A DNA stretch of 64,000 nt from Cryomorpha sp963836915 (GCA_963836915.1 CAWILH010000002.1:62001-126000); one strand, 5' to 3'. Shown: positions 15,376 to 23,656, numbered from the stretch's first letter. Notes: a model not told the origin generated them from the sequence alone. Program-made: numbers and translations.

Positions 15376-16107
15376 TCAGTGCGGTTTTCGGCCAGCGTTT
15401 TTCTTCCTAAGCTTTGCGATCGTGATAGGTATAAAGTCAGTAAGATAATCGGTGCTGAGCTCTTTGCGCACGCAAAGTAGGAAAACATACCATACGGTGG
15501 CAGTGGCCACGAGCATCTCGCCGCCGTCTTCAAAAAAAGCGAGAAATTGATTTAGCAACTTTCCGGGGTGAATGGCTATGTGCAGCATATCGATCACCAC
15601 GCCAAAGAAGAACAGGGCGATAATAAGCAGCAACAGATCATGAGACATTCTCCTGAAGGCAGCCGAGCCACGGTAATAAGCGAATAGGAGCAGGGGAAAA
15701 ATCCCGAGACCTGCGGTGGCTGTCACTGCGAGCTCTCCGATATCTTGCGGTCGCAACCCAAAGGGAGGTATGAAGTCGATATGAGCCGCGATGCGATTGC
15801 CAAAGTTCTCGTGAATCTGTAATGCATCATCAAAAAGAATATAGGAAAAGACCAAAAGCCATCCTATATAATTTATTGATTTCCGCTGGAGCGTAAGCGT
15901 TGCGAGCAAAATGATGATCCAAAACCATTTGATGTATTGGTACATTTCGGGAAAGCTCTCATCGCTGTCTACCAGGAGCAACGTGTTTTTGGGATCGGGA
16001 GAAAATACAGTATTTATGTGAATAATAAAAAATACCAGATCCGTGCAGAAGAGCATGGTCAGCAGAATTGAAGCAGTGGGAACGTAAAATTTCTTGATGT
16101 ATTCCAA
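15376..16107 (-). CDS. Polytopic membrane protein of unknown function
   Basis: 243 residues with about six hydrophobic segments. Acidic and His residues sit at membrane edges: DDALQIHENFG, IDMLHIAIH and EDGGEML. Such a pattern can mark an intramembrane metal site, as in CREST-type hydrolases, but this is only an analogy and I do not recognise the family. The Lys/Arg-rich C-terminus should be cytoplasmic. It is convergent with the membrane-anchored regulator, with 17 bp between the stop codons. No promoter box was found. Confidence 0.65.
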   Translation of the reverse strand: MEYIKKFYVPTASILLTMLFCTDLVFFIIHINTVFSPDPKNTLLLVDSDESFPEMYQYIKWFWIIILLATLTLQRKSINYIGWLLVFSYILFDDALQIHENFGNRIAAHIDFIPPFGLRPQDIGELAVTATAGLGIFPLLLFAYYRGSAAFRRMSHDLLLLIIALFFFGVVIDMLHIAIHPGKLLNQFLAFFEDGGEMLVATATVWYVFLLCVRKELSTDYLTDFIPITIAKLRKKNAGRKPH

Positions 16108-16666
16108 TAGATTGGTTTATTGGCTTAAGCCGCTTTGCCCCTGCTGGCTTTTACAATGGGAGCGCCTTGGTAAGTGAAAAAGAGCCCAAAGTTAACCAAA
16201 AGTTAATTGTTTATTTCTTAACCAATAGCTTGTCAGGGTGTTTCTGGCCAAATGAGACCAAAACATATTTGGATTGGACTAGGGTGGGACGGCAATGATT
16301 GAAAATGGACTATGGACTGTTTAGTACGGGAAATCTTCTACCAGTGGAGAGAAATCGACTTAGACGAGAAAAAAATTAAGTATGGACTTTGTATCTTCCA
16401 TCACGGAAATACCCCAATCGCTCGCGTCTCGTACCCAAATTGAAAATCTAATATCACCGGATTACGGTTCTCTAAACTCTTGGTCGTTCACCTTTGGCCG
16501 CATAAGCCATGGGTTTCACGTTAATTCCAATAGCTTGCCCAGACCATGTTGGGGACGATATTGAATTTAAGACAATCAGGCGGACATTGAATCATTGGTT
16601 ATCAGTTTTTTACATTCCGAAGAACAAACTCACGGCTCAGAAGGCGCAATTGAAAACTAAAATTCC
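16108..16666. other. Intergenic region, no gene supported
   Basis: About 560 bp upstream of the ABC-F gene. Two short overlapping frames exist on the plus strand but have no start context or family features. At 16667-16674 GACCTTTG fits seven of eight positions of a TAnnTTTG box, 19 bp before the ABC-F start, and is its likely promoter. Confidence 0.5.
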
Positions 16667-16693
16667 GACCTTTGCCGCCCCAAAAAAGGCCGA

Positions 16694-18238
16694 ATGTTAG
16701 AAACCCAGAATATCGCGCTCCAATATGGCAAGCGTATCTTATTTGACGAAGTAAACCTAAAATTCTACGGAGACCACTGCTATGGCGTGATCGGTGCCAA
16801 CGGTGCCGGCAAGTCTACCTTCCTGAAGATCCTATCTGGAGAGATCGATCCCAATAGCGGCCATGTGCACCTGGAGTCGGGCAAGCGTATGTCTTTTCTT
16901 AAGCAGAGCCACTCGGAGTATAATGACATATCGGTCATGGACACCGTAATGATGGGGCATAAGCGCCTGTGGGCCATCATGCAGGAGAAGGAAGCGGTAT
17001 ATGCCAAGCCCGATTTCTCGGAAAAGGATGGGATGCGCGCATCGGAGCTCGAAACAGAATTTGCCGATATGGACGGCTGGAATGCCGAGAGCGATGCCGC
17101 CAGCCTGCTCAGCGGCCTTGGGATCGTAGAGATGCTGCACCCTACCGAAGTGAAGAACCTGAGCGGCCCGCAGAAGGTGCGGGTACTTTTGGCGCAAGCC
17201 CTATTTGGCAATCCCGATGTGCTGGTGCTCGATGAACCTACCAATGACTTGGATGCCGAGACCATCGTATGGCTCGAAGACTTCCTGCTCAACTTTAAGA
17301 ACACCGTGATCGTGGTATCGCATGACCGCCACTTCCTGGATACGGTGTGCACCCACATCGTAGATATCGACTTTGGCAAGATAAAGCTCTACACGGGCAA
17401 TTATACATTTTGGTATGAAAGTAGCCAACTCGCACTGCGCCAGCGCAGCAGCGCCAATAAAAAAGCCGAGGAGAAGAAGAAGGAGCTGCAGGAGTTCATC
17501 GCGCGCTTTAGCGCAAATGCCAGTAAATCAAAACAGGCCACGAGCCGCAAGAAGCTACTCGAAAAGATCAATGTAGATGATATTCAGCCTTCTACGCGAA
17601 AATATCCAGCCATCATCTTTCACCAGAGCCGCGATGCCGGCGATCAGATTTTGCATGTGCGCAATATGGGCAAAAGCATAGATGGGCAGGTGCTTTTCAA
17701 AAATGTGGACCTTAATATAAGGCGCGGCGAGAAGATATCGCTCGAGAATCCCAGCTCGGTGGTCACCACGGCCTTCTACGAGATACTCAATGGCAATATG
17801 GAGCCCGACGAAGGGGAGTTTGAATGGGGCAAGACCATCGCCAATGCCTATGTGCCCAATGATAACGATAAGTATTTCAAGACCAGCGAAAACCTGATAG
17901 ACTGGCTGCGCGAGTATTCGGAAGATAAGGATGAAGTATACATCCGCGGCTTTCTCGGAAAGATGCTCTTCTCCGGACAGGAGACGCTCAAGAAGTGCAG
18001 CGTGCTATCGGGCGGCGAGAAGGTGCGCTGCATGGTATCGCGCGCCATGCTGGCCGCCCCCAATTTCCTTATGCTCGATGAACCCACCAACCACCTGGAC
18101 TTGGAATCGATCACGGCCTTCAATAACTCCTTGATCGAATATCCCGGCACCATCATCTTTACCACCCATGACCAAACCTTTCGGGAAACGACGGCTACGC
18201 GGACGGTAAAGATTGGCGAAAGCGGAGCTTTCGGGTAA
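16694..18238 (+). CDS. ABC-F family ATPase (ribosome-associated type)
   Basis: 514 residues with two nucleotide-binding domains and no membrane segments, the ABC-F layout. NBD1 has Walker A GANGAGKST, signature LSGPQKVR and Walker B VLVLDEPTNDLD. A charged linker (about residues 250-300, rich in Lys/Glu) follows. NBD2 has signature LSGGEKVR and LMLDEPTNHLD, but its Walker A region reads GEKISLENPSSVVTTAFYEI and lacks the GxxGxGK loop. I recall this degeneration in Bacteroidota orthologues, so it is probably normal for this subgroup. ABC-F proteins act on ribosomes in translation or antibiotic protection; the subgroup is unresolved. Confidence 0.88.
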   Translation: MLETQNIALQYGKRILFDEVNLKFYGDHCYGVIGANGAGKSTFLKILSGEIDPNSGHVHLESGKRMSFLKQSHSEYNDISVMDTVMMGHKRLWAIMQEKEAVYAKPDFSEKDGMRASELETEFADMDGWNAESDAASLLSGLGIVEMLHPTEVKNLSGPQKVRVLLAQALFGNPDVLVLDEPTNDLDAETIVWLEDFLLNFKNTVIVVSHDRHFLDTVCTHIVDIDFGKIKLYTGNYTFWYESSQLALRQRSSANKKAEEKKKELQEFIARFSANASKSKQATSRKKLLEKINVDDIQPSTRKYPAIIFHQSRDAGDQILHVRNMGKSIDGQVLFKNVDLNIRRGEKISLENPSSVVTTAFYEILNGNMEPDEGEFEWGKTIANAYVPNDNDKYFKTSENLIDWLREYSEDKDEVYIRGFLGKMLFSGQETLKKCSVLSGGEKVRCMVSRAMLAAPNFLMLDEPTNHLDLESITAFNNSLIEYPGTIIFTTHDQTFRETTATRTVKIGESGAFG

Positions 18239-18675
18239 GCTTTGGTCGCGAGTTGCGGGTTCGCGGCGCGGGCTGGTTGGATTTTTCAAGAGGCTTTGAG
18301 CCGCAAGCTTCAAGCCGGGCTTGGTTGTGGATGCGTACCACCCGGCTTCGGCGGCAAGATAGTCGCGCGGTTTGCACGGCCTAACTGCAAATCATTAGTG
18401 AGTTGGTAAGTTTTGAATTCTTGGTTTAGTTTTCACGTAACATATTGGTGATGTAATATTCATTATTTTTTAATATTTGGCTTGGAAATCTAAATTTTTG
18501 TTTGTTTACATTTCGCCTATAAATGCAGCGCGCATTTAATTTATAATATGCCACTTGATCACTTCCAATAAAAACGTTTTGCGCTTTCGGGAGACACCGA
18601 GAAATTACGTAGAAACACCACGCAGTTGTAAGACTGGCAGAATTCTTTTATCTCACACTTTGATAATATAGAATC
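18239..18675. other. Intergenic region at the left edge of the accessory island
   Basis: The first 130 bp are GC-rich with short motifs such as gagccgcaag; the rest turns AT-rich. No gene, RNA or clear promoter was recognised. The change in composition marks the border of a region of lower GC that extends to about 22.7 kb. Confidence 0.5.
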
Positions 18676-19380
18676 ATGTTAAACAAAATGTTAATGGTCT
18701 TCATCGTTGGAGCGAGCTTCACTCTATCAAGTTGCTCAAAGGAAGATATCAACTCAACCAATCAGCCACAGGAAGCTGATAAAATTGAAAACTTAGATGC
18801 TCAGAAAAGCACCTACTTCAATGTTGAATTGGTTGCCATGGCTGGCAACGTGGAACAAATAAAGTACATCTCTGGGAATCAGTATGAAGTTTATCTTTAT
18901 GGTAATTCCAGAGTATATACTGTAGATGTAGATATTTTTGAACTGAGTGAAGTTGTTCGAATGCGAATAAATGATGGAAGTACCACATCAGTTTCGATAA
19001 TTGACGTTGCCAATTCAGAAGTAAATATTCAGAACGATGCAATTTATTCTTTCGCATCTCTGGACAATGGCAGCCTTTCTGTGGCATCAAGTGATCTATT
19101 CAAGATAACTTTAGCTGTTGTAGCACATCATGATGAGCAGCCGAGTACATCAGCTTATTTTATGGATAATGGGAGTTCGGATATTGTCCCGGTGAATGGC
19201 GGTGGAGCTCAAGGAAGATGTTTCTGGTGCACTACATATCCAATAGAAGAATTAGGACTAAATACTAACTTATGCGCTCAATTTAAGGTTAGGACAAGGT
19301 TATGGGGATTGTTTTCGACAGGTACGGCTTGCGGAGACCCGTTCGATTGCGGTAGCCCACCAGAAGTACCAAATTGTTAA
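18676..19380 (+). CDS. Cys-rich hypothetical lipoprotein (234 aa)
   Basis: N-terminal signal peptide ends in the lipobox LSSC, so the protein is lipid-anchored. The middle region is rich in beta-strand-like sequence. The last 55 residues contain six Cys (CFWC, LCAQ, ACGD, FDCG and the terminal PNC), suggesting a disulfide-stabilised surface tail. No family is recognised. It is followed 11 bp later by the first of two carboxypeptidase-regulatory-like paralogues, so all may be expressed together. Codon use is AT-richer than in flanking housekeeping genes, as in the whole island. Confidence 0.7.
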   Translation: MLNKMLMVFIVGASFTLSSCSKEDINSTNQPQEADKIENLDAQKSTYFNVELVAMAGNVEQIKYISGNQYEVYLYGNSRVYTVDVDIFELSEVVRMRINDGSTTSVSIIDVANSEVNIQNDAIYSFASLDNGSLSVASSDLFKITLAVVAHHDEQPSTSAYFMDNGSSDIVPVNGGGAQGRCFWCTTYPIEELGLNTNLCAQFKVRTRLWGLFSTGTACGDPFDCGSPPEVPNC

Positions 19381-19391
19381 TAAAAACCTGA

Positions 19392-20213
19392 ATGTGCTCG
19401 GTATACGATGCTACTTTGATTTATTTTTTCTTCACTGCGAGAATCATTTTAGGTCAAACAAGTGGAACCGCTCTTCTATTAGACAGTCAAACTAATGAAC
19501 CTGTGCCCTATGCTTCGGTAGGGTCAGGTTCTTTTTCGATATTGACTAATCTTAATGGATACTTTTCAATGGATAGTTTCATAGGACGATCAATCTTAAT
19601 AAATCGACTAGGCTACGAGAGCCTTAGTATTCCCTTCGATGAGATTGGTGACACCCTTTTTCTAGAACCTGTTTCATTTGCATTAGACGTAGTTGAAATT
19701 TCACCTGAAAGAATAGTTAAGGAAGCAGGCTTTCATAGAATGAAATCGTGTGGTCGAATACCGGTAGCATATTATCGAGGTCATTGTATTATCTCTCATT
19801 TTTTACCAACCAATGCCCGGATTACCAAAGTTTACGCACATCTTTTTAAAAACCAGAAAGGGTACAATTATCGTATAAATTTATTTGACGTAACCGATTC
19901 AGGATTACCTGGTAGCTTAATATATTCAAAAGAATATACTAGCGAAAGAGGTACGAACTTGCTTACTGTCCCTATTGATAAAGTACCCATTCCGAGAAAT
20001 GGAAGTGTAGCTATAGTGCTATATTGGGAAGACAATTCAATAGGTGAAATGGAGCGTCGGATTCTTCCGGAATTGAGAATAACAGATGAAAATATAGGAA
20101 TTGATTCCTTTCACTTTTTGAATATTACAAAGCAATGGCATATTTTTAATATGCGGCCAGCGATAGGTTGTGACTGGAATTATAAAATAGGGCTGGAATA
20201 TACTGAATATTAA
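19392..20213 (+). CDS. Carboxypeptidase-regulatory-like domain protein, copy 1
   Basis: 273 residues: a hydrophobic N-terminal segment (LIYFFFTARIILG), then a CarboxypepD_reg-like beta-sandwich of about 70 residues (SQTNEPVPYASVGSGSFSI, NGYFSMD, RLGYESLSI). The C-terminal half of about 170 residues has beta-rich sequence with no named family. The regulatory-like domain is common at the start of TonB-dependent receptors and in surface proteins, but here no barrel follows. A full paralogue lies downstream, with near-identical DNA over about 40 bp in the domain, so the pair arose by tandem duplication. Confidence 0.75.
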   Translation: MCSVYDATLIYFFFTARIILGQTSGTALLLDSQTNEPVPYASVGSGSFSILTNLNGYFSMDSFIGRSILINRLGYESLSIPFDEIGDTLFLEPVSFALDVVEISPERIVKEAGFHRMKSCGRIPVAYYRGHCIISHFLPTNARITKVYAHLFKNQKGYNYRINLFDVTDSGLPGSLIYSKEYTSERGTNLLTVPIDKVPIPRNGSVAIVLYWEDNSIGEMERRILPELRITDENIGIDSFHFLNITKQWHIFNMRPAIGCDWNYKIGLEYTEY

Positions 20214-20357
20214 AAAAGGTTTTTTAACCTTATCGAGTTTATTTGAGGTATCGGCAATCACCATTCCGCTCAATTATTTTTTTGTCATGAGTCAGCTCGC
20301 GCTAAGTGGCAAATGCCACAGATGACTTTCTTTGTCCCGAGAATCTTCCAACATTAA

Positions 20358-21190
20358 ATGAAAGAATTAAAGACTCTGACCAGCTCTATTGGGTTGATCT
20401 ATTTTTTTTACACCCTACAGTCATTATAAATCAAGAAAGCGGAAAGACAGTTCTCCTAGATAGTCAAACTCTTGAACCTGTGCCCTACGCTTCGGTAGGG
20501 TCAGGTTCTTTTTCAATATTCACCGATTCGAATGGATACTTCTCACTTGATGGTTTTTTGGGTGAAACAGTATCAATAGAGCGGATGGGGTACAAGCGAC
20601 TAAGCATAGCTGCTGATAAGATTGGTGATACGCTATTTTTAAAACCAGCTTTATTTTTATTGGAACCGGTTGAAGTTTCGTCAAAGAGAACCGTGCATGA
20701 AGCAGGCTTTCATAGGATGAAAACCTACGGTAAGACTATTGGCAAACTTAGTGGAGGTGTTGGAGTAGTATGCGATGACTTACCCGCTTACGCTACAATT
20801 ACCAAGGTATACGCCCATCTTAGGCAAAACAAGAAAGGGCTTGTCTATAGAGTTAGTTTATTTTCCGTCAGCGATTCAAGTTTACCAGATCAATTGCTCT
20901 ATTCTCAAGAATATGTGAGTCCTAATGGTAAAAATATGCTTTCCGTCCCTATTGAACATGTGACAATACCCAACAAAGAAGATATTACGGTGATATTCTA
21001 TTGCGTGGATCAAACAAAAGAAGCAATGGATTTTGATGTCTATGCGAGTTTGAGAATGACGAAGGAAAATATCGGAGTTAAGTCATTTGTGTTCTACAGA
21101 ATTTCCAATCAATGGTATGAGGTCGATTTTCGACCGGAGATGGGGCATGACTGGAACTTTAAATTAGGGTTAGAGTATGAGGCGAACTAA
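20358..21190 (+). CDS. Carboxypeptidase-regulatory-like domain protein, copy 2 (frame broken in a T8 tract)
   Basis: Paralogue of the preceding gene with the same domain order. The main frame is open from 20306 (a GTG with no signal peptide) to the stop. A better start is the ATG at 20358, which encodes the signal-like MKELKTLTSSIGLIYFF but runs into a TAA after the T8 tract at 20402-20409. With one more T the frame joins VIINQESGKTVLLDSQ and aligns with copy 1 through LIYFF. The gene is therefore either off by a homopolymer slip (phase variation possible), a pseudogene, or affected by a sequencing error. The C-terminal half is intact. Confidence 0.7.
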
Positions 21191-21304
21191 AGAAGTAATT
21201 TTTGAAGTTCGGTAACTTTATATGACTGTTCGGGGGTAAGTCAAGTTAGTAAAATATTGTGCGTCAGCTTAGAAAACCGACACCAAGAACAAACACATAA
21301 AATA

Positions 21305-21338
21305 TTGTTTCTATTTTTGGAAACTTTTATTATCTTTG
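21305..21338 (+). promoter_or_regulatory. Promoter of the toxin-antitoxin pair, TTG-N23-TATCTTTG
   Basis: Exact -7 box TATCTTTG at 21331-21338 with a TTG 23 bp upstream, 24 bp before the toxin start. It lies inside the proposed cassette. Confidence 0.55.
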
Positions 21339-21362
21339 TTAAGTTAAACAAGACAATATTGA

Positions 21363-21704
21363 ATGAGATTTTTCGAGACAAAATTTTTAGAAGAAGCGGA
21401 CGAGTTCATTTCGCAACTCGACCCAAAGACAATTAAGAAAATCTTTTACAATATTGACCTTGCTGAACAAACTAATGACCCAAAGCTTTTCAAGAAACTA
21501 CAAAATGACATTTGGGAGTTTCGGACAAAGTTCGCAGGACTTCAAATCAGACTTCTTGCATTTTAGGACAAGACAGATAATAAAGAAACTTTGGTAATAG
21601 TAACCCACGGTTTCATAAAGAAAGTTGACAAAGTTCCGGCTAACAAAATTGACCGAGCAGTAAGACTGAGAGACAAATATTTTAACAACAAACAAAAAAA
21701 GTAA
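21363..21704 (+). pseudogene. RelE/HigB-type toxin with in-frame amber stop
   Basis: The first 67 codons encode the N-terminal part of a RelE/HigB-like mRNA interferase ending RLQIRLLAF-type sequence (QIRLLAF). A TAG follows, then the frame continues open for 45 codons as DKTDNKETLVIVTHGFIKK through to a TAA 4 bp before the antitoxin ATG. In this family the residue at the stop is normally Trp (LLAFWDK), so TGG has become TAG. The toxin is thus probably inactive unless the amber is read through or is a base error. The order toxin then antitoxin fits HigBA. Confidence 0.85.
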
Positions 21705-21708
21705 TCAT

Positions 21709-22035
21709 ATGTCAACTAAAGAATTAAAGACTTACTCACTTGCCGAGATGAAAGATAAGTATATCGGCAAAGTTGGAACGACTGGACGAGACGAATACGA
21801 ATATGAACTTCGTATGGACGTATTGGGCAAAATGATTAAAACTGCCAGACAAGAAAGAAACTTGACTCAAGAAGAACTTGGACGACTTGTTGGTGTTCAG
21901 AAAGCTCAAATCTCTAAACTTGAAAGCAGTGCTAACAGTGCGACAATTGACACTATCTTGAAAGTTTTTAAGGCGTTGAAAGCAGAAATAAACTTTAACG
22001 TAAAACTTGAAGATAACTTTGTCAAACTCGCCTGA
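21709..22035 (+). CDS. XRE-family antitoxin (HigA-like)
   Basis: 108 residues. The C-terminal half carries a Cro/C1-type helix-turn-helix (LTQEELGRLVGVQKAQISKL) that should bind the operon promoter. The N-terminal part (SLAEMKDKYIG, GRDEYEYELRMD) should contact the toxin. It starts 4 bp after the end of the extended toxin frame, which supports the two having been one toxin-antitoxin operon. The antitoxin is intact although its toxin carries a stop. A 136-bp attC-like palindrome begins 16 bp after its stop, so the pair looks like the cargo of an integron cassette. Confidence 0.85.
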   Translation: MSTKELKTYSLAEMKDKYIGKVGTTGRDEYEYELRMDVLGKMIKTARQERNLTQEELGRLVGVQKAQISKLESSANSATIDTILKVFKALKAEINFNVKLEDNFVKLA

Positions 22036-22051
22036 AAGAAAAGAAAGCCGA

Positions 22052-22187
22052 ACGCACAACAGCACCTACCCAAAAGGCGGGGTTTCGTGTTCCAAAGACA
22101 GATTTGTGGTGAATGAAACTTTTGTACTTTTAATCAACATTTGTGGTGAATCGCCCGCCCTTCGAGTAGCTGCAAAACGTTGTGCGT
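22052..22187 (+). other. attC-like imperfect palindrome (integron cassette recombination site)
   Basis: Outer arms ACGCACAAC (22052-22060) and GTTGTGCGT (22179-22187) pair perfectly over 9 bp. Inner arms (22062-22081 with 22154-22173) pair at 16 of 20 positions. Unequal spacers lie between the arms (A on one side, AAAAC on the other), like the extrahelical bases of attC sites, and the central loop is about 72 bp. Total length 136 bp lies in the known attC range. The core GTTGTGC differs from GTTRRRY at one position. The motif TTGTGCGTCA recurs at 21257, the likely left border of the cassette. Confidence 0.6.
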
Positions 22188-22209
22188 CATTCAAGAAGGA
22201 AACCGAGAA

Positions 22210-22674
22210 GTGAAACATCTGACATGGAAATTAGTGTTGCCCTTGACCGTAATATCATTCGTGTCATTTACAAAATGGTGGTATGTTTTACCTGTTGATG
22301 CAACTGACACGATGATGTACGGTTTTCCATTAGCGTTTATGGCTGACTCATGGCACACATCAATGTCTTATCAATTCTTCATTTCCGAATTTATTTCAGA
22401 CTTGGCAATCTACTTTCTTTTTTGGTTATTGCTCGTATTCATCATCGACCGCTTTATTCAGAAAATTACCTTCTCGAAAATATTGACAACGCTACTTTTG
22501 ACGACTTCTGGTCTTATAGTAGTGGCATCTATCTTCTTAGGATCTATGCCAGAACACATTTACATGCTGAAACGAGATTTTGATTATGAGCTTATGACAA
22601 GCGGACCGAAGTACATTTGGAAATGGCAGCCAAGACCTGACTTGAATAAGTATAAGACCGAAGAAAAGAAATAG
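22210..22674 (+). CDS. Small membrane protein (154 aa), possible cassette gene
   Basis: Starts at GTG giving VKHLTWKLVLPLTVISF, 23 bp after the right arm of the attC-like site, a position typical of promoterless cassette genes. About three hydrophobic segments are visible: residues 7-20, 50-75 (ISDLAIYFLFWLLLVFIID) and 85-105. The C-terminus is charged and Trp-containing (YIWKWQPRPDL). A longer frame starting in the palindrome is rejected because it would translate the site. No family recognised. No attC-like site was found downstream, so the cassette end is unclear. Confidence 0.6.
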   Translation: MKHLTWKLVLPLTVISFVSFTKWWYVLPVDATDTMMYGFPLAFMADSWHTSMSYQFFISEFISDLAIYFLFWLLLVFIIDRFIQKITFSKILTTLLLTTSGLIVVASIFLGSMPEHIYMLKRDFDYELMTSGPKYIWKWQPRPDLNKYKTEEKK

Positions 22675-22691
22675 AAACGACACAATGAAAT

Positions 22692-22916
22692 ATGATAAGA
22701 CTGATTATTGTTAAACTTGGAAATGGGCACGATGACTTCTTTCTGAAAATTGACTTAATACCAAGTTGTTCAAGAACAGCAGACAGTTGTTATCTATCTG
22801 ACTTTTTAGAGATTGATGATTCAGAAATTGAAGGCCTCAAAAGAAGTGATGATTCGATCTTGTCTCTAAGCGCCGTCAACCAATCACGGGGACAGGGATT
22901 CTTCACTCCGTTCTGA
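22692..22916 (+). CDS. Possible small protein whose end runs into a repeat
   Basis: 74-codon frame, MIRLIIVKLGNGHDDFFLKI at the start, with acidic, normal composition up to residue 60. The last 13 residues are encoded by the first copy of the 73-bp repeat, so the original 3' end may have been replaced. No family recognised. It could equally be a remnant of a cassette gene. Confidence 0.3.
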   Translation: MIRLIIVKLGNGHDDFFLKIDLIPSCSRTADSCYLSDFLEIDDSEIEGLKRSDDSILSLSAVNQSRGQGFFTPF

Positions 22917-23107
22917 ATGACAGAACGACCTGCATTCTGGAAGGGGTGTTAACCAATCACCGGGATAGTGATTCTTCACTCCGTTCTGAATGACAGAACG
23001 ACGTGCATTCTGGAAGGGGTGTTAACCAATCACCGGGATAGGGATTCTTCAATCCGTTCTGAATGACAAGGCGACCTGCGTTCTGGCAGCGCTGTTAACC
23101 AATCACC
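22878..23107. repeat. 73-bp tandem repeat, three copies, each with a hairpin
   Basis: Units start at 22878, 22951 and 23024, with a partial fourth AACCAATCAC at 23097. Copies one and two hold a perfect 7-bp inverted repeat CGTTCTG-AATGA-CAGAACG; copy three has lost part of one arm. The words TTAACCAATCA and GTTCTGAATGA are the reverse complements of words in the duplicated element at 51.5 and 51.9 kb, so both belong to one dispersed repeat family. Confidence 0.85.
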
Positions 23108-23143
23108 AAAAACCAATCACCCTGCAACGACCCATTGAGAAAC

Positions 23144-23656
23144 TCACTCAATTACCAAAATCCCCTTCATCTTCGCGAAGTGTCCGGGAAAGCTGCACAT
23201 GAAGGGATACTTGCCGGGGTAGGGGGCTTCGAAGGTAATCTTTGCTTCTTGGCCGCCACCGATCATTTCGGTATGGGCTATGATGCTGCTGGCATCGGCC
23301 GGGATATAATCGTTTTCCTTTTCGGTCATGGCGGCTTGGGCAAAGGCGGCCACGTCGGTACCTTTCTTTAGCAGCACCCAGTTATGTCCCATCGTTTCGC
23401 GTGGCATCTTACCTACGTTTTTAAGCACCAAGGTCACGATCTGTCCCGATTTCACGCGCAGTTCTTCCTTATTGTACTCTTGATCATCGTTGGCTTCGAT
23501 GGTAAGGGTCACTTCCTTGGCTTCTTCTTCCTGTGGCGGCACTTCTGTGGCCGTTGCAGGTTCATCTTTCGTCTGTCCAGGGTTTTCCTTGCCACCGCAA
23601 GCGGTCAATAATCCTACTCCTACCATGATGGCAAACATGCTGATCTTTAATTTCAT
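23144..23656 (-). CDS. Lipid-anchored azurin (type 1 copper protein)
   Basis: 170 residues. Signal peptide with lipobox LTAC (Cys20), then a Pro/Glu-rich linker (residues 25-47), then an azurin domain. The copper ligands are visible: His91 in TMGHNW, Cys154, His159 and Met163 in the loop MCSFPGHFAKMKG. Azurin passes electrons between periplasmic redox enzymes; the lipid anchor and linker resemble Laz-type azurins and suggest it is tethered to the membrane. No cytochrome oxidase or denitrification gene is nearby, so its partner is unknown. The 3' end lies about 35 bp from the 73-bp repeat array. Confidence 0.93.
   Translation of the reverse strand: MKLKISMFAIMVGVGLLTACGGKENPGQTKDEPATATEVPPQEEEAKEVTLTIEANDDQEYNKEELRVKSGQIVTLVLKNVGKMPRETMGHNWVLLKKGTDVAAFAQAAMTEKENDYIPADASSIIAHTEMIGGGQEAKITFEAPYPGKYPFMCSFPGHFAKMKGILVIE

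Noticed and set aside
16382..16700. Two overlapping frames of about 60 codons before the ABC-F gene
   Set aside because: No promoter, no family features, and one overlaps the ABC-F start.
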